64,000 nucleotides of DNA from Sycobia sp. Sy_11 (GCA_018907035.1 JACCIC010000219.1:248001-312000); one strand, 5' to 3'; numbered from the stretch's first letter, positions 23,737-34,150 are shown. Notes: generated by a model not told the origin, from the sequence alone. A program made the numbers and translations.

Positions 23737-25026
23737 GGTATGTGAATAAGTCTTTCCCGTTTTTTTTTTTTTTTTTTCAAATTTTGAGCCTTTATTGTGA
23801 AAAAATGGTTACAAATGAATTATTGAAAGTATTGGCCATCGCTAGCTACAACTTTTTCCCATCTTTCTGGCAACATACGAATCCCGTTGCGAAAAAATTC
23901 GACCGGCTTGGTCTCTATCCAGTCATCCACCCATTTTTTGGCTTCCTCGTAGGAATGGAAGTCCTGGTCAGCCAGGCCATGCGTCATCGATCTGAAGAGA
24001 TGGTAATCAGACGGAGCAACGTCTGGACTATACGGCGGGTGGGGTAGGACTTCCCATTTGAGCGTTTCTAAGTATGTTTTCACCGGCGGTGCAACATGTG
24101 GGCGAGCATTGTCATGTTGCAAAATAACTTTGTCGTGCCTGTCGGAGTATTGTGGCCGTTTTTCTCGCAGTGCGCGGCTCAAACGCATCAATTGTCGTCG
24201 ATAGACCTCGCCTGTGATCCTTTCATTCGGTTTCAGAAGCTCATAGTAAACCACACCCAGCTGGTCCCACCATATACAGAGCATGAGCTTGGCGCCATGA
24301 ATATTTGGCTTGGCCGTCGATGATGATGCATGGCCGGGTAGTCCCCATGATTTTCTTCGCTTCGGATTATCGTAACGTATCCACTTTTCATCGCCAGTTA
24401 CGATACGATGCAGAAAACCCTTTCTTTTATGTCGCTGAAGCAGCTGTTCGCAAGTGAAAAAACGCCGTTCGACGTCTCTCAGCTTCAGTTCGTACGGCAC
24501 CCAATTTCCTTGCTTTTGGATCATTCCCATGGCTTTCAAACGCTTGGAAATGGTTGTTCGGTCAACTCCCAATGCTTCAGCAAGTTCTTCTTGCGTTTGA
24601 CAAGAATCTTCATCAAGCAAAGTCGCCAATTCTCGATCTTCAAAGATTTGCGGCCGCCCGGAACGCTCCTTGTCTTCCACGTCGAAATCACCGCTTTTGA
24701 AGCGTCGAAACCATCCGCGAACACTTGAATCATCGACACAACCTTCTCCATAAGCCTCCTGAAGCAATCGATGCGTCTCGGCAGCAGATTTCTTCAAATT
24801 GAACCAATAAAGTGAAACTTCCCGCAAATGACGTCGACTCGGCTCAAATTTCGACATTTTCACGATATTAAAAATTTATGATGCGAAAAAATTTTAACTA
24901 ATGTGTTAGTATGGAATTGTTGACATATGAATAAGCTTTGATTATGACATATGTAACCATTGAATACTCGCACAGTATTGGTGGCGCCATCTCTTACAAA
25001 AAACGGGAAAGACTTATTCACACTCC
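23737..25026 (-). mobile_element. mariner (mauritiana subfamily), complete, about 1290 bp
   Basis: The ends are inverted repeats: left GGTATGTGAATAAGTC..., right complement GGAGTGTGAATAAGTC..., followed on both sides by TTTCCCGTTTTTT. TA follows the right end (25027-25028) and CA, a likely mutated TA, precedes the left end (23735-23736). Length and architecture match the mariner norm. It encodes an uninterrupted transposase, making it the best-preserved transposon in the window. It sits inside Penelope copy 4. Confidence 0.9.
23820..24857 (-). CDS. mariner transposase, full-length 345 aa
   Basis: It catalyses cut-and-paste transposition of mariner at TA sites. The chosen start is the ATG at 24857 (MSKFEPSRRHLREV); an upstream in-frame GTG would add two residues. 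The N-terminal helix-turn-helix pair spans about residues 1-110, with the linker WVPYELK near 118-124. Catalytic residues are Asp in TGDEKW (about residue 156), Asp in LQHDNARPH (about 249) and Asp in APSDYHLF, with 34 residues between the last two: the DD34D signature. The protein ends PERWEKVVASDGQYF, as in the mauritiana subfamily. 345 aa is the full family length and no stop or shift is seen. WVPYEL differs from the common WVPHEL at one residue, so activity cannot be promised. Confidence 0.93.
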   Translation of the reverse strand: MSKFEPSRRHLREVSLYWFNLKKSAAETHRLLQEAYGEGCVDDSSVRGWFRRFKSGDFDVEDKERSGRPQIFEDRELATLLDEDSCQTQEELAEALGVDRTTISKRLKAMGMIQKQGNWVPYELKLRDVERRFFTCEQLLQRHKRKGFLHRIVTGDEKWIRYDNPKRRKSWGLPGHASSSTAKPNIHGAKLMLCIWWDQLGVVYYELLKPNERITGEVYRRQLMRLSRALREKRPQYSDRHDKVILQHDNARPHVAPPVKTYLETLKWEVLPHPPYSPDVAPSDYHLFRSMTHGLADQDFHSYEEAKKWVDDWIETKPVEFFRNGIRMLPERWEKVVASDGQYFQ

Positions 25027-25477
25027 TAATAATATAATACATTAGCTAAAATAATGACAGTCAGATTGTTCTTGTTTATATTGACCCCGGAAGAATCTGA
25101 AATAAAACTTATTACTACAATAAATTATATTAAAAATTAAAAATTAAAGATAAAAATATAGTAAAAATAAATTAAAATTAATAATAAAATAAAATAAAAA
25201 TAATATAATAAATCAAATAAAAATAATAAAAACAATATTCTATGTTAGTAAAGGACAAACTGACTGCCTCACTACCTTAAATTTAGATTAATCTTTGGTG
25301 CCCTTTATAGCTAATATATTAAATTATAAAGATATATATTATTATATTATATTATTTGATATCCTCTTTAGCTAATATATTGTATTATAAAGACTGTAAG
25401 ATCGATAAAAATATTAATTAATTTAATTCGGTACAGTCGACATGAGTGCAATTTTTAATTTTAAATTATCGCTGTAG

Positions 25478-25960
25478 ATTATAGTGAGTTCCTCGACGAT
25501 CTATGAAATGACGGAGGCAGCTTATGAATTCTGGAGTTGATAATGAACTCACCAGTTCAAGATGTATAGCTGTACAAACATAACTAGTTTGTGGCAGAAA
25601 ATTTTTATTTGACCACGATAAAGCCATAAAAAACGTAAAAACTCCCGATCTTTTTCATTAATCTCCATCTATAGAAAAGCTTTTCATATATTCGCAATAA
25701 CTATAATTTTATGTTCGCGAAAACGGAAAATCATAATTGTTATTTGTTGAATCAAGTTTGGTTCTTTTTCTGAACAGGCATTTAAGGAAGGAGAACCCTT
25801 TCCACTAGCGGAGGCGTCAAAAACCGGTCGAAGTTTCGTTGTACCTCCTACTTTTACTACGATTCGATGTGGCATATAATGAAAAAACGTATTGTTTATT
25901 TCATTCGGTGGTGCTTGTTCGATGAAATCCTCTCTTAGCCATTCTGCCAATATATCATTA
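25478..25960 (-). pseudogene. BEL/Pao pol remnant: RT start joined to integrase N-terminal part by an internal deletion
   Basis: On the minus strand 25950-25684 reads EWLREDFIEQAP, FFHYMPHRIVVKV, TTKLRPVFDASASGKGS and then VIANI (family A-D-I, so the catalytic Asp is Asn). It continues as KAFL and EKDREFLRFLW to about 25620, the RT block after the first catalytic Asp. Within a few codons (about 25585-25625) the sequence becomes VCTAIHLELVSSLSTPEFISCLRHF, the BEL integrase core. The RT palm, thumb, RNase H and integrase zinc domain are therefore missing. 25477-25465 then meets the Penelope insertion, and the integrase resumes at 23695. Confidence 0.78.
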
Positions 25961-26325
25961 TATGCATCCTATATACCTTCATTTTTTAGTCTTCTGCACG
26001 CAGTCGTTAAACGCCTTTTTGCTAAGTTATAATTTTAAGAAAGAGAAGAAAAATTTTTGAGCCACTGGAAATTAACGTACTATTGCTTGTCTTTATTAAA
26101 TTCTACCGTCGATAAAAATTTTATTCTTTCGTCTTTAATCGATATCTGAGATTTCTCGGTCGGATCTCTTAATCCGAATATCAAGGTTCCAAAGATCTGA
26201 AATTTATAGGTGTTTTACAATTCAAAATTATAGGCGTATTTACCATCGAAGCTCTTCATCCATGCTAAGTATATATTATGAGATTAGTGTTCTGAATTTG
26301 TACTCCCAAATAATGAATGGATAAT

Positions 26326-27850
26326 TTACATAGTTCCGCGTGGCTTGTAATTTAGAAATATCGCTGTCTCAGATCGTATATAGGATTCTTGAGATCTTGT
26401 ATCAATTATTGCTCGTGTATACTTTTTTCTCGAGTTGAAGTATAAAATAACTACTAAAGTTTCTAAATACACGTCAGAGTATCGACTTACATTTTTTGCT
26501 AGATTTTTTTCTTGAACATCGTTTTCTTTTGTATCTTTATTTACCGTAATTTTTTTAATAGGCGAAATCTCGGCCGAATCTAAAAGCTTAGAGCATATAA
26601 GTATCGCATGTCTATTACCACACCATCGGTAAATTATTTTAGCTCTACAATCACTCACTCGATGTCTTGGTTTTAAACATTTAAAACAATAGCCATTATT
26701 CTTTAAAATATTTTTCCGCACATCGCTCGATAAGTTTTTTGCTTTATCGCACATTGAATATTGATGATTCGGTTTACAAAATATATATACCATAACGCGT
26801 TTTTCGTCGTTTACTATTAAATCATTTGCAGTCGGTACCTCTCGAGTGGACGATGATTGTTCTTCTTTCTTGATTTATCGTGAGTTTTCTCGTTTACTGG
26901 TACGTTGGTTTTGTCCTTGTTGTGTGGAAAACCAATTAGACGCTGTGCAAATTCATTCTTGACCTGCAACCGCATTTTCCAGGAACTTCAATAATATTTC
27001 TAAGGGTATCGCTGTCGTCAACATTGCTTCTAGCTATGGAACTACGCTGCTAATTTCGTAAAATTTCTTCTGGTAGTGATGATTCTACCATGGGATAGAT
27101 TATCATGGCTTAGTTGCCCGTTGTTACCCCTAACGTTTCTAATAAATATGTGCTGCAAGCTTATCAAACATCGTTGCGACACTTAAACTTTTTCCTTTAT
27201 TTGTCACGTTGTCTAAAGCTAAAGACAATATCTCTCTTGTGTAGTATTCTATGAGCAGCTTATATCATCCGAAAGGGTGCTTTAGTGCATGAAAAGCCTT
27301 TATATAATTTTCTGTAGTGGTTGAATATCCTTGTAGAATATTGTCTACTTTGGGGCCTTTTACGACAACCTGTTTCAGATATTCTACCTTATTTTCTTCC
27401 TTGCGATTGTTGTCTTCGTGGATTTTTCTAAAATATGACCAAAACTACGTTCAACTACCAACTTTTCCACAGAATTTCTGAATCTCTAAAATAGGCCGCT
27501 TAAACGATTTTTCTACGCAAGTAATAATTTGCGTCGAGGTTGTCCTTCCATCATTTTGAATTACCTTCACTGGATTTACATACTGCTGTATTTTCAAGAA
27601 TGTTTCATCGTGGGAGTCCATATTCTTTTCTATATCACTGTCATCTGCATCAGATTCAATGAGCAGTTGATTAGATTTTCTATTGATGTTTTACAGTTCT
27701 CCTATTTTATTTTCTAGTAACTGATACTCTATTTTTCGTTCTACGAGCGTAAATTCACTATCTTCATATCTGTAAATAAAAGTATTATAGTTCTTCAAAA
27801 TTGTGCACGATTTACTACTCTAGTTTTCTGGATGGCATCCATTTTAATAT
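26326..27850 (-). pseudogene. BEL/Pao gag remnant with zinc knuckles
   Basis: The gag of a BEL/Pao element forms the particle and binds RNA. On the minus strand 26793-26600 reads FCKPNHQYSMCDK, CFKCLKPRHRVSDC and then an altered third Cys/His group (YRWCGNRHAILIC). This matches the three-part Cys/His pattern of BEL gag, with the first Cys of the third group changed to Tyr. The region from 27850 (ATG-containing MDAIQKTRVVNRAQF) to 26800 is the gag body, with many stops and no continuous frame. Immediately upstream lies the BEL-type primer site. It belongs to the same element as 22950-23695 and 25478-25960. Confidence 0.7.
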
Positions 27851-27877
27851 GAAATGGAAGAAAGAATACTTTTTAAA

Positions 27878-27888
27878 CACGGTCGCCA
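27878..27888 (-). promoter_or_regulatory. BEL/Pao primer-binding-site-like sequence
   Basis: The minus strand reads TGGCGACCGTG upstream of the gag remnant, the sequence usual for BEL/Pao primer sites. It marks the 5' end of this element's internal region. Only a few tens of bases could be LTR before Gypsy sequence resumes at about 28010, so the 5' LTR is mostly lost. Confidence 0.6.
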
Positions 27889-28009
27889 AAAATATTTAAT
27901 TTACTAGAAAAATTAAAATTCTATAGATATAGGTATTTTAAACTGCAATAATTGAATAATGAGTCGCATTGCACCTACGATGCGCACATCGCTGAACTGA
28001 TGTTTGCGT

Positions 28010-28400
28010 ATCATACCTCCGTACAAGGCAAGCTGTCACTTTCAGCCCTTAGCACATATCATTGACAGCGATAATAGTGTACACATCGAGCGCAATAAGA
28101 AGTTGATTTACAGCATTGGAAAGAGCGCATGGAGGAGTTATTTGATCTCCACATAAAAGCAGTAGAAAACTCACTACAAGTACGGGCAAGGCAAGCTCCT
28201 TGTTATAATATGAGACGTTGCAACGTTGTATACACGATTGACAATCACGTATGGCGACGCAAGCATCTACTCTCATTTAGTACAAAATATGTATATAGAT
28301 TTAGTCAGTTGGCCTCCTTTTATGCTGGATATGAATAAAAGAAGTTTACAAAGCATATAACCAAGTGATTTTACAGGATGTATTCCTCTCCATAACAAAA
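28010..28400 (+). pseudogene. Ty3/Gypsy pol remnant, part 2: integrase C-terminal region
   Basis: The plus strand reads AELMFAYHTSVQGKLSLSAL (core end), then 28129-28338 ELFDLHIKAVENSLQVRARQ, CYNMRRCNVVYTIDNHVWRR and HLLSFSTK. This matches the Gypsy integrase C-terminal pattern of Q-x-x-Y-Y-N-x-R-R, D-x-V-W and H-x-L-S. It has the same strand and degree of decay as the remnant at 20990-22890, and the BEL/Pao between them accounts for the gap. I therefore read both as one element split by insertion. Confidence 0.7.
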
Positions 28401-28404
28401 AAGC

Positions 28405-28705
28405 AACAAATTGCATAAAAACATATTACATAGAATCGTATCATATCATACCAGTTTTGATAATACTATTATTTTCACTTAATATATGTGCATTACCATG
28501 TTCATCGTGTTTTTTTTTTCATTGCTTGTTTCCAAAATTTATTTTGAACATTTTATTTCAAATTTTTCTTCTGATTTATTATTTTCTTGTAAAATAAAGA
28601 ACACATAAAGATCATTTTAGAAATTTCTCAAACATTTTATACGAAGTTTGGCAATGTAATTTTTTTAGATAATCGTAATGCCAAACAACACGATACAATA
28701 TTAAC
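28405..28705. other. AT-rich spacer, nothing recognised
   Basis: No supported feature between the Gypsy integrase remnant and the SINE. Confidence 0.4.
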
Positions 28706-28707
28706 AT

Positions 28708-28906
28708 AAGGTCTACGATGGTTCGATCGCTAGAGCGAAGGACTAGTATCTTGTTCAAATCCCGATCTCGGCCGATTGACACAAGCACCGCTGTATTAAT
28801 TTACATGTACTTTGTTTACAAACACATCGTAGATTTTCGTCTCTGATTAGAACCAATCTTTGGAAGCACAAATAGAGCGACGTTAAATAACATGAAAAAC
28901 AATATG
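28708..28906 (+). mobile_element. tRNA-derived SINE, copy 1
   Basis: Homologous to 62086-62308 through its whole length: CTACGATGGTTCGATCGCTAG (A-box region), GTTCAAATCCCGATCTCGG (B box), then a family body with ATTGACACAAGCACCGCTGT and a 3' end AGAGCGACGTTAAATAACAT. About ten bases before the B box are missing relative to the other copy. The A-tail is decayed and no clear TSD is seen. Confidence 0.8.
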
Positions 28907-29233
28907 AATATAATGCCCATATATCGCATACTTATTGCATATTTATTAAGAACATAACAGTTGAGTCGAATTCACTTACATCGACGCTTGGCACGAAGCC
29001 GAGGTAAGAAAATTAACAGACGTTTGAAAATGTTAATCATAGAAATTGCAGTATTAATACAAAGTATTAATTAGTAGTATTAATATTAGTACGGGCCATA
29101 CTAAATTTTATTTACTTCCGTTGAATAATGGTTTGTATTGGTTTATTAGGAGTGTCAGCATCTTGATAAAATATTATCATTAACATGCTCCAAATATGGC
29201 TCATTTTAAGCTTATAATTATCGGTGTTTATTA

Positions 29234-31090
29234 GGAGACGAACTTAGTTTCCGACCTTCACGTTTAGATGGCGATATAAGTAGTACGAAAAGTCAGATAT
29301 GTCGGATCTAGAATTTATTTTTTAATTTTGGTATTTACCAATAAAATTCAGTTAACAGCTACCATAATTTGTGTAAACAAATAGAATTTTTTGATCAGTG
29401 TAAAATGAATCGTGATAAATCGTTTTTTCGACATGTATTTTTGTACTATTTTGATTTGAAAAAAGGTGTAGCAGAAAATTATCCTTTGCTTCAAAAATGC
29501 GATAATGAGCAAACTCCATCGCTGATAACGTGTAAAGAGCGGTTTCAGAAGTTTAGAGGTGGAGCTCTGATGTTAATGACAAAGAACGTTCTGGACAACC
29601 GAAAAAGTTTGAAGATAGTGAATTGCAAGCATTATTGGACGAAAACTCAGCTCAGACGCTGAAAGAACTCGCTAATAAGTTAAGAGTCAGTGACAGATCA
29701 GTTGGCAAACGTTTGAATACGATGGAAAAGATTTATAAAGAAGGAAAATGGATGCAACATGACTTGATCGAAAGTGCCATTATGAATCTATGAATCAACG
29801 CGCTGTCTTTGTTTGCCAGGCAAAAAAAAGAATTTTCTGTGACGTATTGTGACTGGTGAAGAAAAGTACTATACAATCCTAAGTGCATAAAGTCATGGGT
29901 GGATCCGGGCCAACAGTCCACATCAACACCAAAACGGATCATCGAGGGCCAAAAGGTATTGCTGTGGATTCGGTGGGACCAACAGCTTGTGCTGTACTAT
30001 CTCCTGCTAAAACTGAATTGATCAAACGTAGATCAGCAATCACGAGTAATAGGCGTAAAGTCATTCTCTTCCACTCGTTGCGCAAAATACGATTTTCTGC
30101 TGCTGTCTAGAGGAAGAAAAATACTACTCTTCCTCCTTAGGGAGGATAAGCGAATGAACGAAACCGTGTAGTCCGGTAGGATTCTCAGTTTTCCGCACCT
30201 GTGTAACATCTGGCATTTACGATGTTTAGACTTATATACGCTATTCAACGGTGGATTCGACTTTCTTTTGGACATGGAATTAGATATTCGAGATTTTAAA
30301 ATACAATAAGGTTTATATTCTATGTGAAATTTATTATAAAAATTTTTATAATGTTTTCTAAGTATCAAAAATTATCTATATCTTTTTTAATTAGTTTTAA
30401 TTTTAAATTCTATTTATTATGTTATTAAATTTTTTAAATTTTATTTTCAGATTAGATAATTAACAAACTTAAAATCTTCAATTCATTAGTCTTATTTCTT
30501 TTTAAAAAAGGGGGGCTGCACCCCCAACCCTCGGCGGGTGCTTCACCCCTTTCACCTTCACCTCCCGATCCTACATCTCTTCTTAACATACTTTATCAAT
30601 TTCCAAATAACAGGAAATTATTTAATGTAATGCTATGTAATTCAAATAAATTACAGGAATCACCTTAAGAGAAAACCGATAATATTATATTTTTTCCCAA
30701 CGAATTGTGTTTTATGTTAGTGCTTATTTCGGAGCGAGTATCATCTGAGCCTTTAAATATTATACCTACTCGTATAATCATGACTGACACATGGGAGTAT
30801 TTGACATTGTTTAATTATGCGAGTTTGCCATTCAATTTTTTGTGCATTTCTTTGTGGAAAAAGGCGCCCTTGTATGAAAAAGTAGTATGTGACAGTATAC
30901 ACAGTACATACACAGTAACTTGGATAATTTGATGCCCTCGCTTTGCTCGGGCGGCAAACATATCCTCTTCCGAAAACGCCTATTTTGCTCCATTATGTTA
31001 CCATATACCATTAATTAAGTTAACATGTATCCATATTGCATCATAAATGTCCTTTTTCTGTTAAATAAGGTCGGAAACAAGTTCACCTCC
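29234..31090 (+). mobile_element. mariner element, decayed, with an extra internal segment
   Basis: Inverted ends GGAGACGAACTTAGTTTCCG (29234-) and, on the opposite strand, GGAGGTGAACTTGTTTCCG (to 31090), each next to TA (29232-29233 and 31091-31092). At about 1857 bp it is longer than a mariner, and the transposase similarity ends near 30030. The stretch 30040-31000 is probably a replacement or insertion of unknown origin; it includes a C-rich patch at 30508-30560. Confidence 0.7.
29405..30030 (+). pseudogene. mariner transposase remnant
   Basis: The ATG at 29405 begins MNRDKSFFRHVFLYYFDLKK, the mariner N-terminus. Blocks follow in shifting frames: ERSGQPKKFEDSELQALLDE, SAQTLKELANKL, MEKIYKEGKWMQHDL (the W-V-P-H-E-L linker altered) and a decayed catalytic region near 29840-30000. 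Stops and shifts are frequent and the second half is missing. Confidence 0.75.
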
Positions 31091-31139
31091 TAATAATCAT
31101 GAAATTGATAAATCCCATAATATTTTGGCATTTTATCAA

Positions 31140-31400
31140 TCGTCCTTAGATGAATTCTTGGAGGCATTTTTAAAAGGAATTAAAATAAACAAACAGAAAA
31201 AATTATTTCCTTTTACATGCTTTGCAGCTGATGCCCCAGCAAAGCCTATAATATTACATCACTATAGGCCCAATTCAGCACGCCCATGTTCAAAATGTTA
31301 GGATTTGGGTTTCCGATATGAAAATAGAGTGACTCTGTATTTAGGTATTTTCTAACAGGTGACGAATATTCTAATAGTATCTATACATAGAAGGGCCTTT
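31140..31400 (+). pseudogene. Fragment of an insect DDE-type transposase-like protein
   Basis: In frame from about 31140 the plus strand reads EFLEAFLKGIKINKQKK, then PFTCFAADAPAKPIILHH, then CSKC followed by a stop, and DLGFRYENRVTL. This resembles a domain common in insect transposon-derived proteins with the pattern F-x-x-D-A-P-A-R, H, C-x-x-C, G, and N-R-V-T. I recall the family pattern but not its name with certainty. Only this piece is present. Confidence 0.45.
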
Positions 31401-31969
31401 TGAAGTCATGCAATTTTGTGTACTCAGGCGTTACTGTTAGAAATTTGAATGCCTAGTATTCAAATAAAATCAATTTTGCAACAAAATTACCGTCAATAAA
31501 ATTTAAAGAAATAAATACTATATTTTTTACTTGGATGCCTTTTATCTTAATGAATTTGTACGTAAACCAAGATCGTTAAGTAAATATGTTTAAATTAAAA
31601 CCACAGAAGTAAGGCATTTGATTTTGTATGCGGCACTCATGATTTATTTAATTTAAAAAGAGTTTTAAAAGAAATTAATAAATATTGTTTCATTGGTCTT
31701 ACAGTCCAATCAAATTAATCGAAAACAATACAGAACAACATGAATACACATCTACATTAACATTAATACATCAATACACAAAAATAATAAAAACAAAAAT
31801 AAAAATAAAAAATTAAAAATTAAATTAAAATTATACTGACAGTCAGACTGTCCTTATTTACAATCACCCCCGTAGACTAATCTGAAAATAAAATATTAGC
31901 TGAAAAAATTTTTTTTGGTAGTAAAGTGCTGTCTGACTGTCCCCACCACCCTTACCTAATTGAAGATAT

Positions 31970-32011
31970 AGTCCAACGTTTCGAGCTCGCTACGGCTCCT
32001 CATCAGGGACT
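31970..32011 (-). ncRNA. Hammerhead ribozyme motif in Penelope copy 2 (core intact)
   Basis: On the minus strand: stem I AGTCC, CTGATGA, stem II (GAGC with GCTC across an 8-nt loop, after one extra G), GAAACGTT, then GGACT closing stem I. Stem III is the self-complementary ACGT with no loop, as expected for ribozymes that act as dimers. All conserved core bases are present. The fold is derived by eye; cleavage is not tested. Confidence 0.7.
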
Positions 32012-32318
32012 AAACTAAACCTTATATTCTAATCTATATATACCCTATCCCCACTACCAAATTTAGTAAATTAAATATAAAATCCTCCTCTACAAAAATG
32101 TTCAAAACCAATCAATTTCATAAGGAATGATAAATGTTATCTAATTTACTAGACTCTAACATGAAATTCACATTATTTTGATTCTTGGAAATCTGAATAC
32201 TTTCAAGACTATCCCTTTTATATTTATTATTAATACCATGTTCCAAAATATCCACATTTACAAAATCAAAAGAATGCAAAAACTTTAAACAATGCTCTTT
32301 TAAACCGGAAGTAATATG

Positions 32319-33131
32319 TCAGCTACGCAAACTATATTTATGTTCATAAATTCTCTTTTTTAAATATGTACCTGTTTGTCCAATATAGTATTTATCACAA
32401 TCTATGCAATTAATCTTGTAAACAATTCTTGATTTTAAACATAAATCATCCCTATCTTTGCAATTATTAAACAACCTACTCAAATTATTGCTATTTTTAA
32501 AGAAAATTTGAATGATATTTTTCCGAAAATTTCTTTTAATTCTTTCAGATAATCCTCTAACATATGGTAAGACAATAATTTTGCCTCTGTTAACATCAAC
32601 TCGTGCATTATGTCTATTTTCGGTATTATAAATGTCAAACAATCTCTCAGCAATTAATCTATTAATAAATTCAATTGGATAACCATTATTAATGAAAGTT
32701 TCTCTCACTATCTGTAAATTATTTTGTCTAAAATCTTTATGTGACACTTTTATTGCTCTGTCAATGACACCTTTCAATGCTCCAATTTTGTTTCTGAATT
32801 GGTGGTGTGAATTGAAATCTAAAAACCTACCTGACCAAGTAGGCTTTCTGTACCAATTAAGTTTCACCTTATTATTACTACATCTAATGACATCAATGTC
32901 CAAAAAACTCCACTGATTATTAACCTTAACCTCCCTTGTAAATTTAATTCTGTCATGTACAGAATTAAAAACATCCACCATTTCATCCACAAAAACTTCT
33001 GGAACAATTGTAAAGATATCATCAACATATCTCTTAAATATAATTGGTTCAAAAAGCCATTTTGACAAGGCTATACTTTCTAATTTTTCCATAACTAAAT
33101 TAGCTATAACCGGTGAGAAAGGTGACCCCAT
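32319..33131 (-). CDS. Penelope-like reverse transcriptase (C-terminal half) with GIY-YIG endonuclease, partial
   Basis: It copies element RNA and nicks the target. The open frame of 270 codons starts at GSPFSPVIANLVME (33131), an internal RT block, so the ATG there is not the natural start and the RT N-terminal half is missing. Catalytic YVDDIF lies at about residues 35-40. A thumb-like region follows, then VYKINCIDCDKYYIGQTG (about 236-253) and KRIYEHK, the C-x-x-C and Y-I-G-Q-T of the Penelope GIY-YIG nuclease with its conserved Arg and His. No stop or shift breaks this stretch, unlike most TE genes nearby. Truncation at the 5' side is typical for this retroelement class. Confidence 0.9.
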   Translation of the reverse strand: MGSPFSPVIANLVMEKLESIALSKWLFEPIIFKRYVDDIFTIVPEVFVDEMVDVFNSVHDRIKFTREVKVNNQWSFLDIDVIRCSNNKVKLNWYRKPTWSGRFLDFNSHHQFRNKIGALKGVIDRAIKVSHKDFRQNNLQIVRETFINNGYPIEFINRLIAERLFDIYNTENRHNARVDVNRGKIIVLPYVRGLSERIKRNFRKNIIQIFFKNSNNLSRLFNNCKDRDDLCLKSRIVYKINCIDCDKYYIGQTGTYLKKRIYEHKYSLRS

Positions 33132-33281
33132 TGGACATGTTAATGTTAATGTAGATGTGTATTTATGTTGTTACGTATTGTTTTCGATTAATTTGATTGG
33201 ACTGTAAGACCAATAAAAAATATTTATTAATTTGTATATAAGCAGTCGACAAAAGTATAATTAAATTAGTTTTAAAAGAAA

Positions 33282-34150
33282 CTTAATATTTTCATCTTTT
33301 AATTTCACTGTATATATTAACCTCTAGTTACTATTTCAATCACAGACCGAAGCTTCCTGATCACTAAAAAGCTTTGTAAAGTTTTTTAGTGGATCAGAAC
33401 CTATGTACACAACCATATATATTTTATATATATTATATACACACAAAAATATATATTTGTAACGACCCCAGATTATTACAACAATTTGCGAATCGACTCA
33501 AAGAGAAAAGAGGGTTGTAACATAAAAGAAAAATTATAAATCAGTACTCCAAATTAATGGTCTGGAAAAGCGGACCGGTCCCCCCCCCCAACAGACATAT
33601 TAAAAATTTTTGTACATATAAAAGAGTCGAAACGGACATGTTTTTCACGTAGACGGTCGCAATAATTATTTTATAATTGAGGACTCCTCAATATATAAAA
33701 TAGCCAATATTATTAAATTAAATAATAAAACCTATTTAGTTATTAGCTTAGTTAAGTTTAGTTGTTAAATTTTAAAACCTGATTTTTATACGAAATCAAT
33801 TAAACCTTTCAAAGTATGAGTTTAATTGCAGTTCTTTACTCCATGACGACCTCTCATTAGTAGATTTTAATTTTATTAGAAAAAATGTTTTTACATGCCA
33901 AAATGGTCAAAAAATTTTTTCACAAATTATATTTCGCAAGTGAAAGAAAAGGAATGTGTATTTATAACATTAATACAGTTTGTTAATAATATTTCTTATC
34001 AATTACGATGATAAAGTAATAAGTACTACATTTACTTTATTCTTATTTTATTTTGAAAAATCACGAAAATATTAAATAATATTATTAGAATTTTGAAAAA
34101 ACTTAAAGGTTTTTTTAATATTTTTGACCACGATCATACATTAATATTGT
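33282..34150. other. AT-rich spacer, nothing recognised
   Basis: No supported feature. It contains a C10 run near 33580 and short palindromes. Confidence 0.4.

Larger units (their letters stand above)
23683..25477. mobile_element. Penelope-like element copy 4, decayed, split by a mariner
   Basis: The left part, 23696-23736, reads AATTAATAAACATTTTTATCG and GTCTTACAG, the family terminus. The right part, 25027-25464, holds ATGACAGTCAG, the AAATA-rich stretch and the CAGTCGACA end. Flanking direct repeats ATTATCGCT(A/G)TAG at 23683-23695 and 25465-25477 are its TSD, with one mismatch, and lie inside a BEL/Pao integrase gene. The mariner at 23737-25026 inserted into it later. Confidence 0.75.
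31661..33281 (-). mobile_element. Penelope-like element copy 2, 5'-truncated, with coding region and TSD
   Basis: It is flanked by a perfect 14-bp direct repeat AGTTTTAAAAGAAA (31661-31674 and 33268-33281). The ends are inverted repeats of about 120 bp carrying GGTCTTACAGTCCAATC and its complement. Inside, on the minus strand, is an RT/GIY-YIG frame (33131-32319), then a 3' region with a hammerhead motif (32011-31970). The RT is cut at its N-terminal side, where the terminal repeat begins directly. Confidence 0.88.
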
